A stretch of DNA of 63,033 bases, from NCBI GenBank assembly GCA_051647245.1, contig JBOFDS010000003.1, forward strand, positions 1-63,033. The letters run 5' to 3'. A model generated the notes under the pieces. It was not told the DNA's origin. It made no database searches and saw only the letters and a list, made by a program, of their open reading frames with translations. The DNA comes from Brevinema_A sp051647245 (lineage in GTDB: Bacteria > Spirochaetota > Brevinematia > Brevinematales > Brevinemataceae). Both the position numbers and the translations under genes were made by a program. Each line of letters opens with the position of its first letter. The stretch's first letter is position 1. Shown in pieces: positions 42,003 through 50,510 of the stretch.

Positions 42003-42713
42003 AAGATCTTTGATCCAAGAAATTATCTGTTCGGAATCTCCTTCACGTAAGGAAGTTTGGATCTCGTTCTCGTGATTGGAAACACAATATTCTGGAGCTA
42101 TTTTGAAGTCTTCGTAGCGAGTTTTTGTTACTTCAAAGTGCACTCCAGAGAGAAGAAATCTCCCTTCCCCAAATTTTCCTCTGATAATGGCAGGTTTGAG
42201 ATTATCTTGATAAGAAGCAAGAATCTCCACTCCATTAAGCTTATCAAAGGCACATCCTCCATGATAATAAAAGGATTCCTGATTATTTAAAGTAACAACA
42301 CTCTTCGCAAGCGACGACTCACTAAAATAATGCCCTCCCGTCAACTCAGGCAAAGAACCAACCCCTACCCCTTCAAAAAGTGATAATTCACGATCTTGAT
42401 GGATTTCGTAGCCATCACCTGTGAAATTGATAGAAGAGCAGGCATAGTAAGCTCCAGCACAAATTCCAAGATAAGCACCGCCTAGACGGATATGATTTTT
42501 GATTGCAAGATTTTTTGTACCGTTTAATTTTTCTGCATAAGGGAGATCAGCCCCACCACCAATAACAAGTAACGAAGACTTATCAAGATAGTCAAGGATG
42601 GTATCGCTGTTAACGATCTGAAGAGGGTATTGAGGAAAATTTAACTCAAAAAAGGCAAGCAAGGCTTGGAGACAGTTTTGCGAGACCCCTTTATCATTAT
42701 AAACAATAATCAT
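41997..42713 (-). CDS. BPL_N-domain amidotransferase-like protein
   Basis: 238 aa glutamine-amidotransferase fold of the biotin-protein-ligase N-terminal (BPL_N) family. Motifs are 'VYNDKGVS' at the start, 'LVIGGGADLPYA' and the nucleophile elbow 'GAYLGICAGAYYA' with Cys (about 84). Its partner motif 'GVHFEV' carries the His. The start at 42713 follows AGGAG. It is divergent from bioY, which supports a biotin-related role, although the reaction of this family is unknown. The 3' end overlaps that of xpt. Confidence 0.8.
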   Translation of the reverse strand: MIIVYNDKGVSQNCLQALLAFFELNFPQYPLQIVNSDTILDYLDKSSLLVIGGGADLPYAEKLNGTKNLAIKNHIRLGGAYLGICAGAYYACSSINFTGDGYEIHQDRELSLFEGVGVGSLPELTGGHYFSESSLAKSVVTLNNQESFYYHGGCAFDKLNGVEILASYQDNLKPAIIRGKFGEGRFLLSGVHFEVTKTRYEDFKIAPEYCVSNHENEIQTSLREGDSEQIISWIKDLL

Positions 42714-42788
42714 CTCAGCTCCTAGAAGGGTATATTTTTTATATTTTGATATATTCAAAAGTTTTTGTCAATCTTAAGCTATAATTGA

Positions 42789-42817
42789 TTGACAAAAATC
42801 AAATATTCTATTAAAAT
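42789..42817 (+). promoter_or_regulatory. Promoter of bioY
   Basis: TTGACA (42789-42794), 17 nt and TAAAAT (42812-42817), 25 nt before the ATG. No BirA-type long palindrome is seen. Confidence 0.75.
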
Positions 42818-42842
42818 AAAGGAAATAGCATGGAGGACCTTT

Positions 42843-43397
42843 ATGTTTTCAAATATTATTTCTTTAGAAAAACATCGTTCACTCATTACTTTCATGGTAA
42901 AAAGTGTTTTGGGATCACTTATCTTGGCTGTTTCTGCACAGATCACCATTCCTTTGCCATTAGTACCGATCACAGGTCAGACCCTCGGATTAACTATCAT
43001 AGCCCTTTCTATGGGAAGTAAAGCAGCGACTTCTGCCGTAATTTTATATTTATTAGAAGGTGCGATGGGACTTCCTGTTTTCGCACATGCAAGCTTCGGT
43101 ATTGGAGTATTGTTTGGAACAAGTGGTGGATACTTAATCGGAATGATTCCAGCAGCTTTCATCATGGGATATTTCGCTGATAAAAATTGTCTCGAATCCT
43201 TTGCAAAAACAGCTTTTGCGGCAGCTCTCGGTACTGTTATTGTTATTGCATTTGGTCTCTTACAACTCAGTATTTTTGTCCCACGTGAACAACTTTTAGC
43301 AATTGGTCTTTACCCATTTATTTTAGGTGGCGTACTCAAGGCTGGATTCGCAAGTCTTTTATTACCTACAGCACACCGCTTCTTCAATAAAATCTAA
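42843..43397 (+). CDS. bioY: Biotin transporter substrate-binding subunit
   Basis: 184 aa with six membrane helices. BioY motifs include 'QITIPLPLVPITGQTLGLTI' (about 36-55) and 'GAMGLPVFAHASFGIGVLFG' (about 76-95). It captures biotin for an ECF transporter whose energising genes are not in the window, or works alone at low affinity. GGAGG lies before the ATG. Biotin is needed by the oxaloacetate decarboxylase carrier at 48957. Confidence 0.93.
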   Translation: MFSNIISLEKHRSLITFMVKSVLGSLILAVSAQITIPLPLVPITGQTLGLTIIALSMGSKAATSAVILYLLEGAMGLPVFAHASFGIGVLFGTSGGYLIGMIPAAFIMGYFADKNCLESFAKTAFAAALGTVIVIAFGLLQLSIFVPREQLLAIGLYPFILGGVLKAGFASLLLPTAHRFFNKI

Positions 43398-43414
43398 ATT
43401 GATACCATATCAAC

Positions 43415-43446
43415 AAAAAAGCCTTAACATCTGTTAGGGCTTTTTT
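43415..43446 (+). terminator. Terminator after bioY
   Basis: AAAAAAGCC.TAACA / TTAGGGCTTTTTT hairpin with a T run, 18 nt after the bioY stop. Confidence 0.85.
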
Positions 43447-43459
43447 CAGAAGGACTCCT

Positions 43460-44002
43460 ATGGAAGAATTTACCCCTAGCTCACGAGAAGAATGGAGACA
43501 GTGGCTCTTACAAAATGCCTCCTCCGCAAAATCCATTCAGCTCGTTTATTTCAAAAAACACACAGGTATTCCTTCTCTTAGTTGGGGAGAAGCTGTGGAA
43601 GAGGCTCTGTGTTTTGGTTGGATTGATAGTACAGTCCGTCGTATCGATGACCAACGTCATAAACAACTCTTCACCCCAAGAAAAGCAAAAAGCACATGGT
43701 CTCGTGTGAATAAAAATCTCGTCGCAAAACTCGAAGCAGAGGGATTGATGACAGATCTTGGACGACAAAAAATTGCTACTGCACAAGAAAATGGTTGGTG
43801 GGATTTTTTGGAAGATTGTCATGAATTTGTCATTCCAGAAGATATGAAAAAATTCTTCAACGAGGAAGAATTGACAAGATTTCACAATCTTAAAGACAGC
43901 GTAAAGTTTCATTTACTTGTGGAGCTTAAAATGAAAAAAGGCTTAGAGGCTCGTCAAAAAGTGCTCAATAAAATGCAAACTACTATCCAGGAACAATTAT
44001 GA
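43460..44002 (+). CDS. YdeI/OmpD-associated family protein
   Basis: 180 aa cytoplasmic protein with the family pattern: 'SREEWRQWLLQNA' start, 'SWGEAVEEALCFGWIDS' (about 41-57), 'QLFTPRKAKSTWSRVNK' (about 70-86) and a C-terminal YdeI segment. The family has been tied to peptide or bacteriocin resistance in some species, but its biochemistry is unclear. It overlaps the next gene by ATGA. Confidence 0.85.
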   Translation: MEEFTPSSREEWRQWLLQNASSAKSIQLVYFKKHTGIPSLSWGEAVEEALCFGWIDSTVRRIDDQRHKQLFTPRKAKSTWSRVNKNLVAKLEAEGLMTDLGRQKIATAQENGWWDFLEDCHEFVIPEDMKKFFNEEELTRFHNLKDSVKFHLLVELKMKKGLEARQKVLNKMQTTIQEQL

Positions 44003-44721
44003 TTTTACAACAACTTTCAGATCGTATCTACTACCTACCGCACAATCCAGATCTCGATCGCCCTACCCTTGGTTATATTAAAGGGGACGATTATTCTATC
44101 ATGATAGACTGCGGAAACTCCAAAGCTCATCTTGAGCTGTTCATGCAGGGATTAGATGAAAGGGCTCTTCCTCATCCAAAACTTGCTGTCATCACGCATT
44201 GGCACTGGGATCATACCTTTGGCATGCATGCGTTTTCAGGTAAAACTTTGGCAAATTCCCTCACCCAACTCCGTCTCCAACAAATGTCAACATGGATTTG
44301 GACAGATGAAGCCATGAGATCCCGACTTCGTTCAGGTGAAGAAATAGCATTTTGTGATGAATTTATCAGGCTTGAGTACAAAGATCTCTCAACCATTAAA
44401 GTCGTCCCTGCAGATCAAGTATTTGAACAAGAATTAGTTTTGGATCTTGGTGGCGTCCATTGTCAAATAAAACAAGTAAACTGGCCTCATAGCTATGACT
44501 CAAATATCATCTATATTCCTGAAGAAAAGGTCTATTTTGTGGGTGATGCTGACTCAGAAGATTTTTATCACAATCATGGCAAATATCAAAAAGATTCTCT
44601 TGAAGAAATTATTCATTTTTGGGAAAGTAAAGAATTTTTGTGGCATATCCATGGGCATCTCTCCCCTCAAAATAAAGATCAAGTATTATCTTGGCTAAAT
44701 GAAGAACTCATATTATTATAA
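43999..44721 (+). CDS. Metallo-beta-lactamase-fold hydrolase
   Basis: 240 aa. The metal-binding signature 'THWHWDHTFG' (about residues 57-66) is the HxHxDH motif, with 'YFVGDADSED' supplying the bridging Asp and a late His in 'HIHGHLSP'. Substrate unknown. It starts within the stop of the YdeI-like gene, so the pair is co-translated. Confidence 0.88.
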   Translation: MILQQLSDRIYYLPHNPDLDRPTLGYIKGDDYSIMIDCGNSKAHLELFMQGLDERALPHPKLAVITHWHWDHTFGMHAFSGKTLANSLTQLRLQQMSTWIWTDEAMRSRLRSGEEIAFCDEFIRLEYKDLSTIKVVPADQVFEQELVLDLGGVHCQIKQVNWPHSYDSNIIYIPEEKVYFVGDADSEDFYHNHGKYQKDSLEEIIHFWESKEFLWHIHGHLSPQNKDQVLSWLNEELILL

Positions 44722-44730
44722 AACACAAAG

Positions 44731-44765
44731 AAAAAATCCCCCTCAGATCGAGGTGGGATTTTTTT
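44731..44765. terminator. Bidirectional terminator
   Basis: AAAAAATCCC.CTC / GAG.GGGATTTTTTT stem between two converging genes. Confidence 0.85.
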
Positions 44766-44774
44766 GATTTGAAA

Positions 44775-45391
44775 TTACTCAGCATAATACTCTTTAAGAA
44801 ACTGCATAGGATCAATTGTAAACTCATCAGCAAAAAAAGACTTCATTACAGGTAGGCGTTGCATTCGATTAGAATCGATTTTTATTAGATAATAATAGTA
44901 AGCCAAACCCCGTTCAATCCAAAGACCTTGACCACCTACAACGGTAGACTCCCATTCACGATGAGTTTCTTGTTGAAAATGATAAAGCGTAAAGCCTTTA
45001 GGGAGTGCTTCAGGATTGGTGTATTTTGGATTTTTAACTTCTGTAAGAGTAAAGTGGGTAGCAGTCTTACCCGCAACTAGTTCTTCGACTCGTGTTTTAT
45101 TACCATCTCCCACAAAACAATATAAGCCATTATATACAATCAATTGAGAAAGTGCATAGGTATTGTTTTTCCAAAAAATCCGACTAACAGTTGTTGTTGC
45201 TGCAGTACCCATATTCATTACATCTTCTGTATAAAATACCCTAGCCCCACTTGTTAAAGTGGGATCTAATTGAGCTGTGGTTTCGGAGAGTTCTTTTTCA
45301 TATATTTTTTAAATCTACTTGTCTCTTCGTCCTTGGTTGAACATGAAGAAAATGATACTAGTAAAAACAGTGCTAAAAAAAGGTTATACAT
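44775..45391 (-). pseudogene. Frameshifted lipoprotein gene
   Basis: The ATG at 45391 (after AGGGGC) opens a lipoprotein signal with a Cys after 'LLVSFSS' and continues to '...SRFKK', then stops. The -1 related frame continues from the same point ('YEKELSETTAQLDPTLTSG') and runs 150+ codons to 44775. The break is the run of six A at 45305-45310; a seventh A would join the two parts into about 205 aa. The remainder is a beta-rich mature domain with a 'YYYYLIKID' segment somewhat like the lipoprotein at 16297. Phase variation, decay or a base-calling error are all possible. Confidence 0.75.
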
Positions 45392-45455
45392 ATTGTGCCC
45401 CTAGATCATGAAATTAAAATCATGTACTTCATAATATCATAGTACAGTCTCTTTG

Positions 45456-46271
45456 TCAACAATTAGCATCAGTGATTTTAGTAGAATCTTTTTGGATAAG
45501 TAGTCGCAATCCTTCTATTACTACCTTTACAACAATATCTGTATCATGGCAAAATTCAAACATACCTTGCTTACGACGTTCTTGATTGGCAAGGATAAGC
45601 ATCGCAGCTCCAGCACGTACTCCTTTTGATTGAGCAATTGCAAACAATGTAGAAGACTCCATCTCAGAAGCAATCGCTCCCCCACGAATATAGGCATTCC
45701 AATTTTTGATTAAATCTTCACTCATCGCCATTGTTTCTGGAGAATGCTGGGCATAGAAGGCGTCTTTACAATGCACTACCCCAATATGGTAAGGTGTTTT
45801 GGTGTGAATAGCACCTTGTTCAAGCATTTCTAAAACATCAAAGCTCGGTACTGCAGGAATTTCATAAGGAAGATAGGCATTAGGGGTGTTATCAGCACGA
45901 ATTGCCCCATCAACAATAACAACCTCACCTGGAATGACGTTTAATTGCATCCCACCAGAAGTCCCAATTCTGATAAAAGTATGAGCTCCAAGTTTTATCA
46001 ACTCTTCCACAGCAATAGCGGTGGACGCACCACCAATACCATGGGAAACAACAGATACAGGCACCCCTTCTAATGTTCCTGTGTAAGTAGTATACTCCCG
46101 AAAATCAGCCTTCAGTTCCGCATTATCCAAGTAAGCCGCAATAGATTCACATCTTTTCGGATCTCCTGGCATAAGCACGTAGTGTCCGATATCAGCAGGA
46201 CTGAGTTTGAGATGATGGACAAGCTCATGTTCTTTTTCTTTATTATAGAAAGGTGTTGGGAAATTATTCAT
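45456..46271 (-). CDS. Uridine phosphorylase, second copy
   Basis: 271 aa nucleoside phosphorylase. The phosphate site 'MPGDPKRCESIA' (about 34-45), 'GIGGASTAIAVEELI' (about 80-94) and the ribose/base loop 'IASEMESSTLFAIA' with the conserved Glu-Met-Glu (about 205) are all present. It cleaves uridine with phosphate to uracil and ribose-1-phosphate. Its ATG lies 8 bases inside the upstream paralog. Divergence between the copies suggests different nucleoside preference. Confidence 0.88.
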   Translation of the reverse strand: MNNFPTPFYNKEKEHELVHHLKLSPADIGHYVLMPGDPKRCESIAAYLDNAELKADFREYTTYTGTLEGVPVSVVSHGIGGASTAIAVEELIKLGAHTFIRIGTSGGMQLNVIPGEVVIVDGAIRADNTPNAYLPYEIPAVPSFDVLEMLEQGAIHTKTPYHIGVVHCKDAFYAQHSPETMAMSEDLIKNWNAYIRGGAIASEMESSTLFAIAQSKGVRAGAAMLILANQERRKQGMFEFCHDTDIVVKVVIEGLRLLIQKDSTKITDANC

Positions 46272-47067
46272 GGTGAGCCTCTTTTTGATCTTGAGTATGA
46301 AGCATTCGTAAAGCCTCCAAGGCAATAACAATCATATCATCGATCGGTTTTTCGAGTTCTTGACGGATATTCATTCTTTTCATCATAGGAGCTTCTACTA
46401 CTTGCAAAATAGCTCCCGCACGTACTCTTCGGATATTGGATACAGCTAACACAGCAGCCACTTCCATTTCGGAACAAAGTACCCCAGCCTTGCTGTAATG
46501 TTGTAGTTTTTGTTCTTCTTGATCACGGAAGAAAGCATTTTCGGGTTCGAGTTCTGTGTAAAAAGCGTCTTTACTATGGACTACTCCAATATGATGAGGA
46601 TAAGCTTTTGAGGCATCACGTAGGGCTTTGATAACTTCCAAAGACGCTCTGAGAGGGAATTCTTTAGGAAGATATTGATTTGCCGTGCCTTCATCGCGGA
46701 CAGCAGCTTGAGCAATGACAAGATCACCTGTGTTGACGGATAATTTCAAAGCACCAGAAGTCCCAACTCTAATAAAAGTATGAGCCCCTGAGAGGATTAA
46801 TTCTTCCACAGCGATAGATGCCGAAGGCCCACCTATCCCCGTAGAACAAATAGTTACTGGTACTCCTTTATAGGTACCATTGATGATGGTGTATTCACGA
46901 TGATCCCCCACAAGCACGGGATTTTCGAGGAATTTCGCAATGACGCCACAGCGTTTAGGATCTCCTGGTAAGAGCACATAAGGATTCACATCTCCTTTTT
47001 TCGTTTTGAGATGAAAGGCGAGTTCTTGTTCTTCTATGTTGTTGGAAAATGTAGCTTGAATTGGCAT
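46264..47067 (-). CDS. Uridine phosphorylase, first copy
   Basis: 267 aa, same family as the downstream gene: 'LPGDPKRCGVIAKFL' (about 32-46), 'TGIGGPSASIAVEELI' (about 77-92) and 'CSEMEVAAVLAV' (about 208). The start at 47067 follows AAAGGAG. The tandem arrangement points to nucleoside scavenging, in line with the purine salvage genes nearby. Confidence 0.88.
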   Translation of the reverse strand: MPIQATFSNNIEEQELAFHLKTKKGDVNPYVLLPGDPKRCGVIAKFLENPVLVGDHREYTIINGTYKGVPVTICSTGIGGPSASIAVEELILSGAHTFIRVGTSGALKLSVNTGDLVIAQAAVRDEGTANQYLPKEFPLRASLEVIKALRDASKAYPHHIGVVHSKDAFYTELEPENAFFRDQEEQKLQHYSKAGVLCSEMEVAAVLAVSNIRRVRAGAILQVVEAPMMKRMNIRQELEKPIDDMIVIALEALRMLHTQDQKEAHHE

Positions 47068-47114
47068 ATCCACTCCTTTGTCATTATTTTCAATCATTTT
47101 GATATATTTCTTAC

Positions 47115-47142
47115 AGTATACCTTTATTTAAAATATAGTCAA
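47115..47142 (-). promoter_or_regulatory. Promoter of the uridine phosphorylase pair
   Basis: On the minus strand TTGACT (47142-47137), 16 nt and TATACT (47120-47115), 48 nt before the start. Confidence 0.65.
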
Positions 47143-47192
47143 TACTTAAAAGATAAGAATTGATATGACGATATTTTATAATAAAAAAGCTA

Positions 47193-47221
47193 TTGACACT
47201 TTCTATCATCTATGTTATACA
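47193..47221 (+). promoter_or_regulatory. Promoter of the oxaloacetate decarboxylase operon
   Basis: TTGACA (47193-47198), 17 nt and TATACA (47216-47221), about 35 nt before the ATG at 47257. Confidence 0.75.
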
Positions 47222-47256
47222 TATATAATAGCTTTTTATTTGATTTGGGGGATAAT

Positions 47257-48630
47257 ATGAACACCATTCACATTACAGAAACTGTCTTACGTGACGGTCA
47301 TCAATCACTGCTCGCAACACGTATGCGGACAGAAGATATGCTCCCTATCATCGAAAAAATGGATCAAGTAGGCTATCGTTCTTTAGAAGTTTGGGGTGGA
47401 GCGACTTTTGATACAGCAATGAGATTTCTGAACCAAGACCCTTGGGAAAGACTTCGTGAAATCAAAAAACGTGCCTCCAAAACTCCTCTCCAAATGCTTC
47501 TTAGAGGTCAAACTCTCGTTGGATACCGTCACTACGCAAATGACACTGTTGATCTTTTTTTGGAAAAGGCGATCAAAAATGGTATTGATATTGTTCGTAT
47601 TTTTGATGCCTTGAACGACGTAGAAAATATCAAACGTCCTCTCGAAGCCGTCAAGAAAAACGGTGGCATAGCACAAGCAGCTCTTTCTTATACGATTAGT
47701 CCTGTTCATTCCATTGATTTTTTTGTCAATTTAGCAAAGCAATACCGTGATCTTGGTGCCGACGAAATCGCCATCAAAGACATGGCTGGTATCCTTCTTC
47801 CTGAGACTGGTTTTGAGCTGGTTTCTGCGATCAAAAAAGAAATGCCTGATATGCCTATCATTGTCCACACACACGACACAGCCGGTATTGGTTCTATGCT
47901 TTACATGAAAGTGATCGAAGCTGGCGCCTACTCTATTGACACTTCTATTTCAACGCTTGGTGGAGGCTCGGCTCAGCCTGTTACAGAGAGTATTGTCAAA
48001 GCTCTCGAAGGCTCAAAACGTCCTTCTCAGCTCAATCAAGAACTCCTTTCCGAAATTGCTGAATATTTTAAGCCTATCCGTGCCAAATATCTCGATGAAA
48101 AATTGATTAATATCCAATCTTACTTCACAGAACCAAAACTCATAGAGTACCAACTCCCTGGTGGAATGCTCAGCAATCTTGTATCTCAACTTTCCTCCCA
48201 AAACGCACTTCATCGTTACGAGGATGTTTTAAGGGAGATTCCTCGTGTCCGTAAGGACTTTGGATATCCTGCTCTTGTAACGCCTCTTAGCCAAATTGTC
48301 GGCACACAGTCCGTGATGAATGTTTTGATGGGAGAGCCTTACAAAATGTGCTCAAAAGAAGCTAAAGACTATGTTCAAGGTTTCTATGGCAAGAGTCCTG
48401 TCCCTATTGAGATGGATATTGTCAAAAAAGTGGCTGGAGTGGATAAGGTTTACACAGGATCTCCAGTTGATCTGATTGAGCCGGAAGTCGAAGCTGCGCG
48501 AAAAGAGTTTGGTGATCTTGTTCAAAATGATGAAGAGTTGCTTTCTTGTATTATCTTCCCTCAAATTGCAAAACCATTTTTAGAATCGAAAAAAAATAAA
48601 GACGTTATCAAAGTAGAAATTCTACCTTAA
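47257..48630 (+). CDS. oadA: Oxaloacetate decarboxylase alpha subunit, carboxyltransferase part
   Basis: 457 aa. 'ETVLRDGHQSLLATRM' (about 8-23) is the metal and substrate site; 'RIFDALNDVENI' and 'IKDMAGIL' hold other active-site residues, and 'VHTHDTAGIG' supplies His ligands. It moves CO2 from oxaloacetate to biotin. The usual fused biotin domain is missing; a separate carrier gene lies two genes downstream. GGGGGA precedes the ATG. Confidence 0.93.
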   Translation: MNTIHITETVLRDGHQSLLATRMRTEDMLPIIEKMDQVGYRSLEVWGGATFDTAMRFLNQDPWERLREIKKRASKTPLQMLLRGQTLVGYRHYANDTVDLFLEKAIKNGIDIVRIFDALNDVENIKRPLEAVKKNGGIAQAALSYTISPVHSIDFFVNLAKQYRDLGADEIAIKDMAGILLPETGFELVSAIKKEMPDMPIIVHTHDTAGIGSMLYMKVIEAGAYSIDTSISTLGGGSAQPVTESIVKALEGSKRPSQLNQELLSEIAEYFKPIRAKYLDEKLINIQSYFTEPKLIEYQLPGGMLSNLVSQLSSQNALHRYEDVLREIPRVRKDFGYPALVTPLSQIVGTQSVMNVLMGEPYKMCSKEAKDYVQGFYGKSPVPIEMDIVKKVAGVDKVYTGSPVDLIEPEVEAARKEFGDLVQNDEELLSCIIFPQIAKPFLESKKNKDVIKVEILP

Positions 48631-48643
48631 TTAAGGATGTATT

Positions 48644-48937
48644 ATGTTTGGAGATAGTATTTCCATTATGGAAACCACACTCATTACAGCTATTGGGATG
48701 GGTACGGTTTTTGTGGTATTAATGTTGTTAGTGGTCGTGCTTTCCTTGTTCAAATTTATTCCTTCCGACACCCCAAAAACACTTCCAACACCTTCTCAAA
48801 ATACCAAATCAAATGGTGTAGAAGTTGCACTTTCACCCATTGAAAAAGCAGTGATTACTTCTGCAATTTTGGAGTACCACAGCAGCGAGCTTAAGGATCA
48901 AAAGGTCCGTATCAAAAGCATCCGCAAAGTAAATTAA
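48644..48937 (+). CDS. oadG: Oxaloacetate decarboxylase gamma subunit
   Basis: 97 aa with one N-terminal membrane helix ('LITAIGMGTVFVVLMLLVVV', about 14-33) followed by a soluble tail, the OadG layout. It anchors the alpha subunit and carrier to the membrane subunit and contributes to zinc binding in known systems. It lies 13 nt after oadA. Confidence 0.85.
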   Translation: MFGDSISIMETTLITAIGMGTVFVVLMLLVVVLSLFKFIPSDTPKTLPTPSQNTKSNGVEVALSPIEKAVITSAILEYHSSELKDQKVRIKSIRKVN

Positions 48938-48956
48938 ATAACTCTTGGAGATTACG

Positions 48957-49301
48957 ATGTCTAAAATTTATCAGGTCAAAGTTGACGGAAATATTTACGA
49001 AGTTGAAGTGGAATTACTCTCAGAAAAACCAACTCAAGCCCATGTCGCTCCCGTTTCTTCTAATCCAACACCAGCTCCTAGTGGACAAGGAACCCCTGTT
49101 ACAGCACCTATCCAAGGAAATATCTGGAAAGTCTTAACAAAAGTTGGTGATACCGTACAAGAAGGGCAAACCATATTCATTTTAGAAGCTATGAAGATGG
49201 AGAATAATATCGTTGCTCCAAAATCTGGAACGATCACTTCTATCTCCGTCAAAGAAGGCGATAACGTATCTGCTGGTGCTATTTTAGCAGAGCTTGCATA
49301 G
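48957..49301 (+). CDS. Biotin carboxyl carrier protein of the decarboxylase
   Basis: 114 aa. A beta-rich N-terminal part and a Pro/Ala linker lead to the biotinyl domain with 'EAMKMEN' (Lys about residue 80), the biotin attachment site. It shuttles carboxyl between alpha and beta subunits. The start at 48957 follows TTGGAG. It is the only biotin-accepting protein in the window, which fits bioY nearby. Confidence 0.93.
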   Translation: MSKIYQVKVDGNIYEVEVELLSEKPTQAHVAPVSSNPTPAPSGQGTPVTAPIQGNIWKVLTKVGDTVQEGQTIFILEAMKMENNIVAPKSGTITSISVKEGDNVSAGAILAELA

Positions 49302-49310
49302 GAGATCACC

Positions 49311-50432
49311 ATGCAAGAAGTTCTATTGAATTTATATCAAAGCTCAGGAATTGCAATGATGACAGTGGGTTCATTCTCTATGATTGTTGTTGCATTAATT
49401 CTTATCTACCTTGCCATCGCAAAGGGATATGAGCCTTATTTATTACTCCCTATTGCCTTTGGGATGCTTTGGACAAACCTCCCAATGACTCCAAACGAAG
49501 GCCTCATGGAACCTGGTGGGCTATTGTACCACCTTTATCAAGGGATCAAACTCGGGATCTATCCTCCTCTGATCTTTTTAGGGATTGGGATGTTGACTGA
49601 TTTTGGGCCTCTTATCGCCAACCCAAAAAGCCTCCTTCTCGGTGCAGCCGCACAACTTGGAATTTTTGTAGCCTTTTGGATTGCAATTTTATTAGGACTT
49701 ACAGGTCCTGAGGCAGCATCTATCGGTATTATCGGTGGAGCTGATGGGCCAACGGCTATTTATTTGACCTCCCAACTTGCTCCTCATTTGTTAGGTCCTA
49801 TTGCCGTTGCAGCGTACTCTTACATGGCTCTTGTACCTATTATTCAGCCTCCTATTATTAGAATGTTAACAACAAAAGAAGAACGCCTTGTCAAGATGGA
49901 ACAACTACGTACCGTCTCCCAACGCGAAAAAATCCTCTTTCCTATCATTGTGGCTATTCTTGTGATTTTGATCGTGCCCTCATCAGCACCTCTCGTAGGG
50001 ATGCTCATGCTTGGAAATCTTTTCAAAGAAAGTGGAGTGGTACCAAATATCGTAGAGCATGGTAAAAATGCCCTACTTTACATCGTGACTATTTTCCTTG
50101 GTGTAACCGTTGGTGCGACAGCAAATGCAAGTACATTCTTAACAATAGAAACATTAAAAATTATCGTGATTGGTCTTTTAGCCTTTGTTTTTGGGACAAT
50201 TGGTGGTGTTTTGCTTGGTAAATTGATGTATATCCTTAGTGGTAAAAAAATCAACCCTATCATCGGAGCAGCCGGTGTTAGTGCCGTTCCTATGGCAGCT
50301 CGTGTTGCTCAAAAAGTCGGTACTGAAGAAGATCCGACAAACTTCCTTCTCATGCACGCCATGGGACCTAACGTTGCTGGTGTGATCGGTTCTGCCGTCG
50401 CAGCGGGGACATTGTTGAGCCTTTTCAAGTAG
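49311..50432 (+). CDS. oadB: Oxaloacetate decarboxylase beta subunit, Na+ pump
   Basis: 373 aa membrane protein that decarboxylates carboxybiotin and exports Na+. Motifs: 'LIFLGIGMLTDFGPLIANP' minus the end (about 84), 'GIIGGADGPTAIY' (about 142) and the C-terminal 'SAVPMAARVAQ'. About nine to ten membrane segments. It is the final gene of the four-gene operon. The pump converts citrate or oxaloacetate fermentation into a sodium gradient. Confidence 0.93.
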   Translation: MQEVLLNLYQSSGIAMMTVGSFSMIVVALILIYLAIAKGYEPYLLLPIAFGMLWTNLPMTPNEGLMEPGGLLYHLYQGIKLGIYPPLIFLGIGMLTDFGPLIANPKSLLLGAAAQLGIFVAFWIAILLGLTGPEAASIGIIGGADGPTAIYLTSQLAPHLLGPIAVAAYSYMALVPIIQPPIIRMLTTKEERLVKMEQLRTVSQREKILFPIIVAILVILIVPSSAPLVGMLMLGNLFKESGVVPNIVEHGKNALLYIVTIFLGVTVGATANASTFLTIETLKIIVIGLLAFVFGTIGGVLLGKLMYILSGKKINPIIGAAGVSAVPMAARVAQKVGTEEDPTNFLLMHAMGPNVAGVIGSAVAAGTLLSLFK

Positions 50433-50510
50433 ATTCGTAGAAACATAAATAAATTTTTCACATTTTTATCTCTGATCAAAGGAGTAAAAGTCTGGGAAAA
50501 TGGAGGAATT

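Noticed and set aside
44775..45218. A separate 147-aa gene starting inside the lipoprotein locus
   Set aside because: The frame is open further upstream and lacks its own ribosome site; a frameshifted longer lipoprotein explains both parts.
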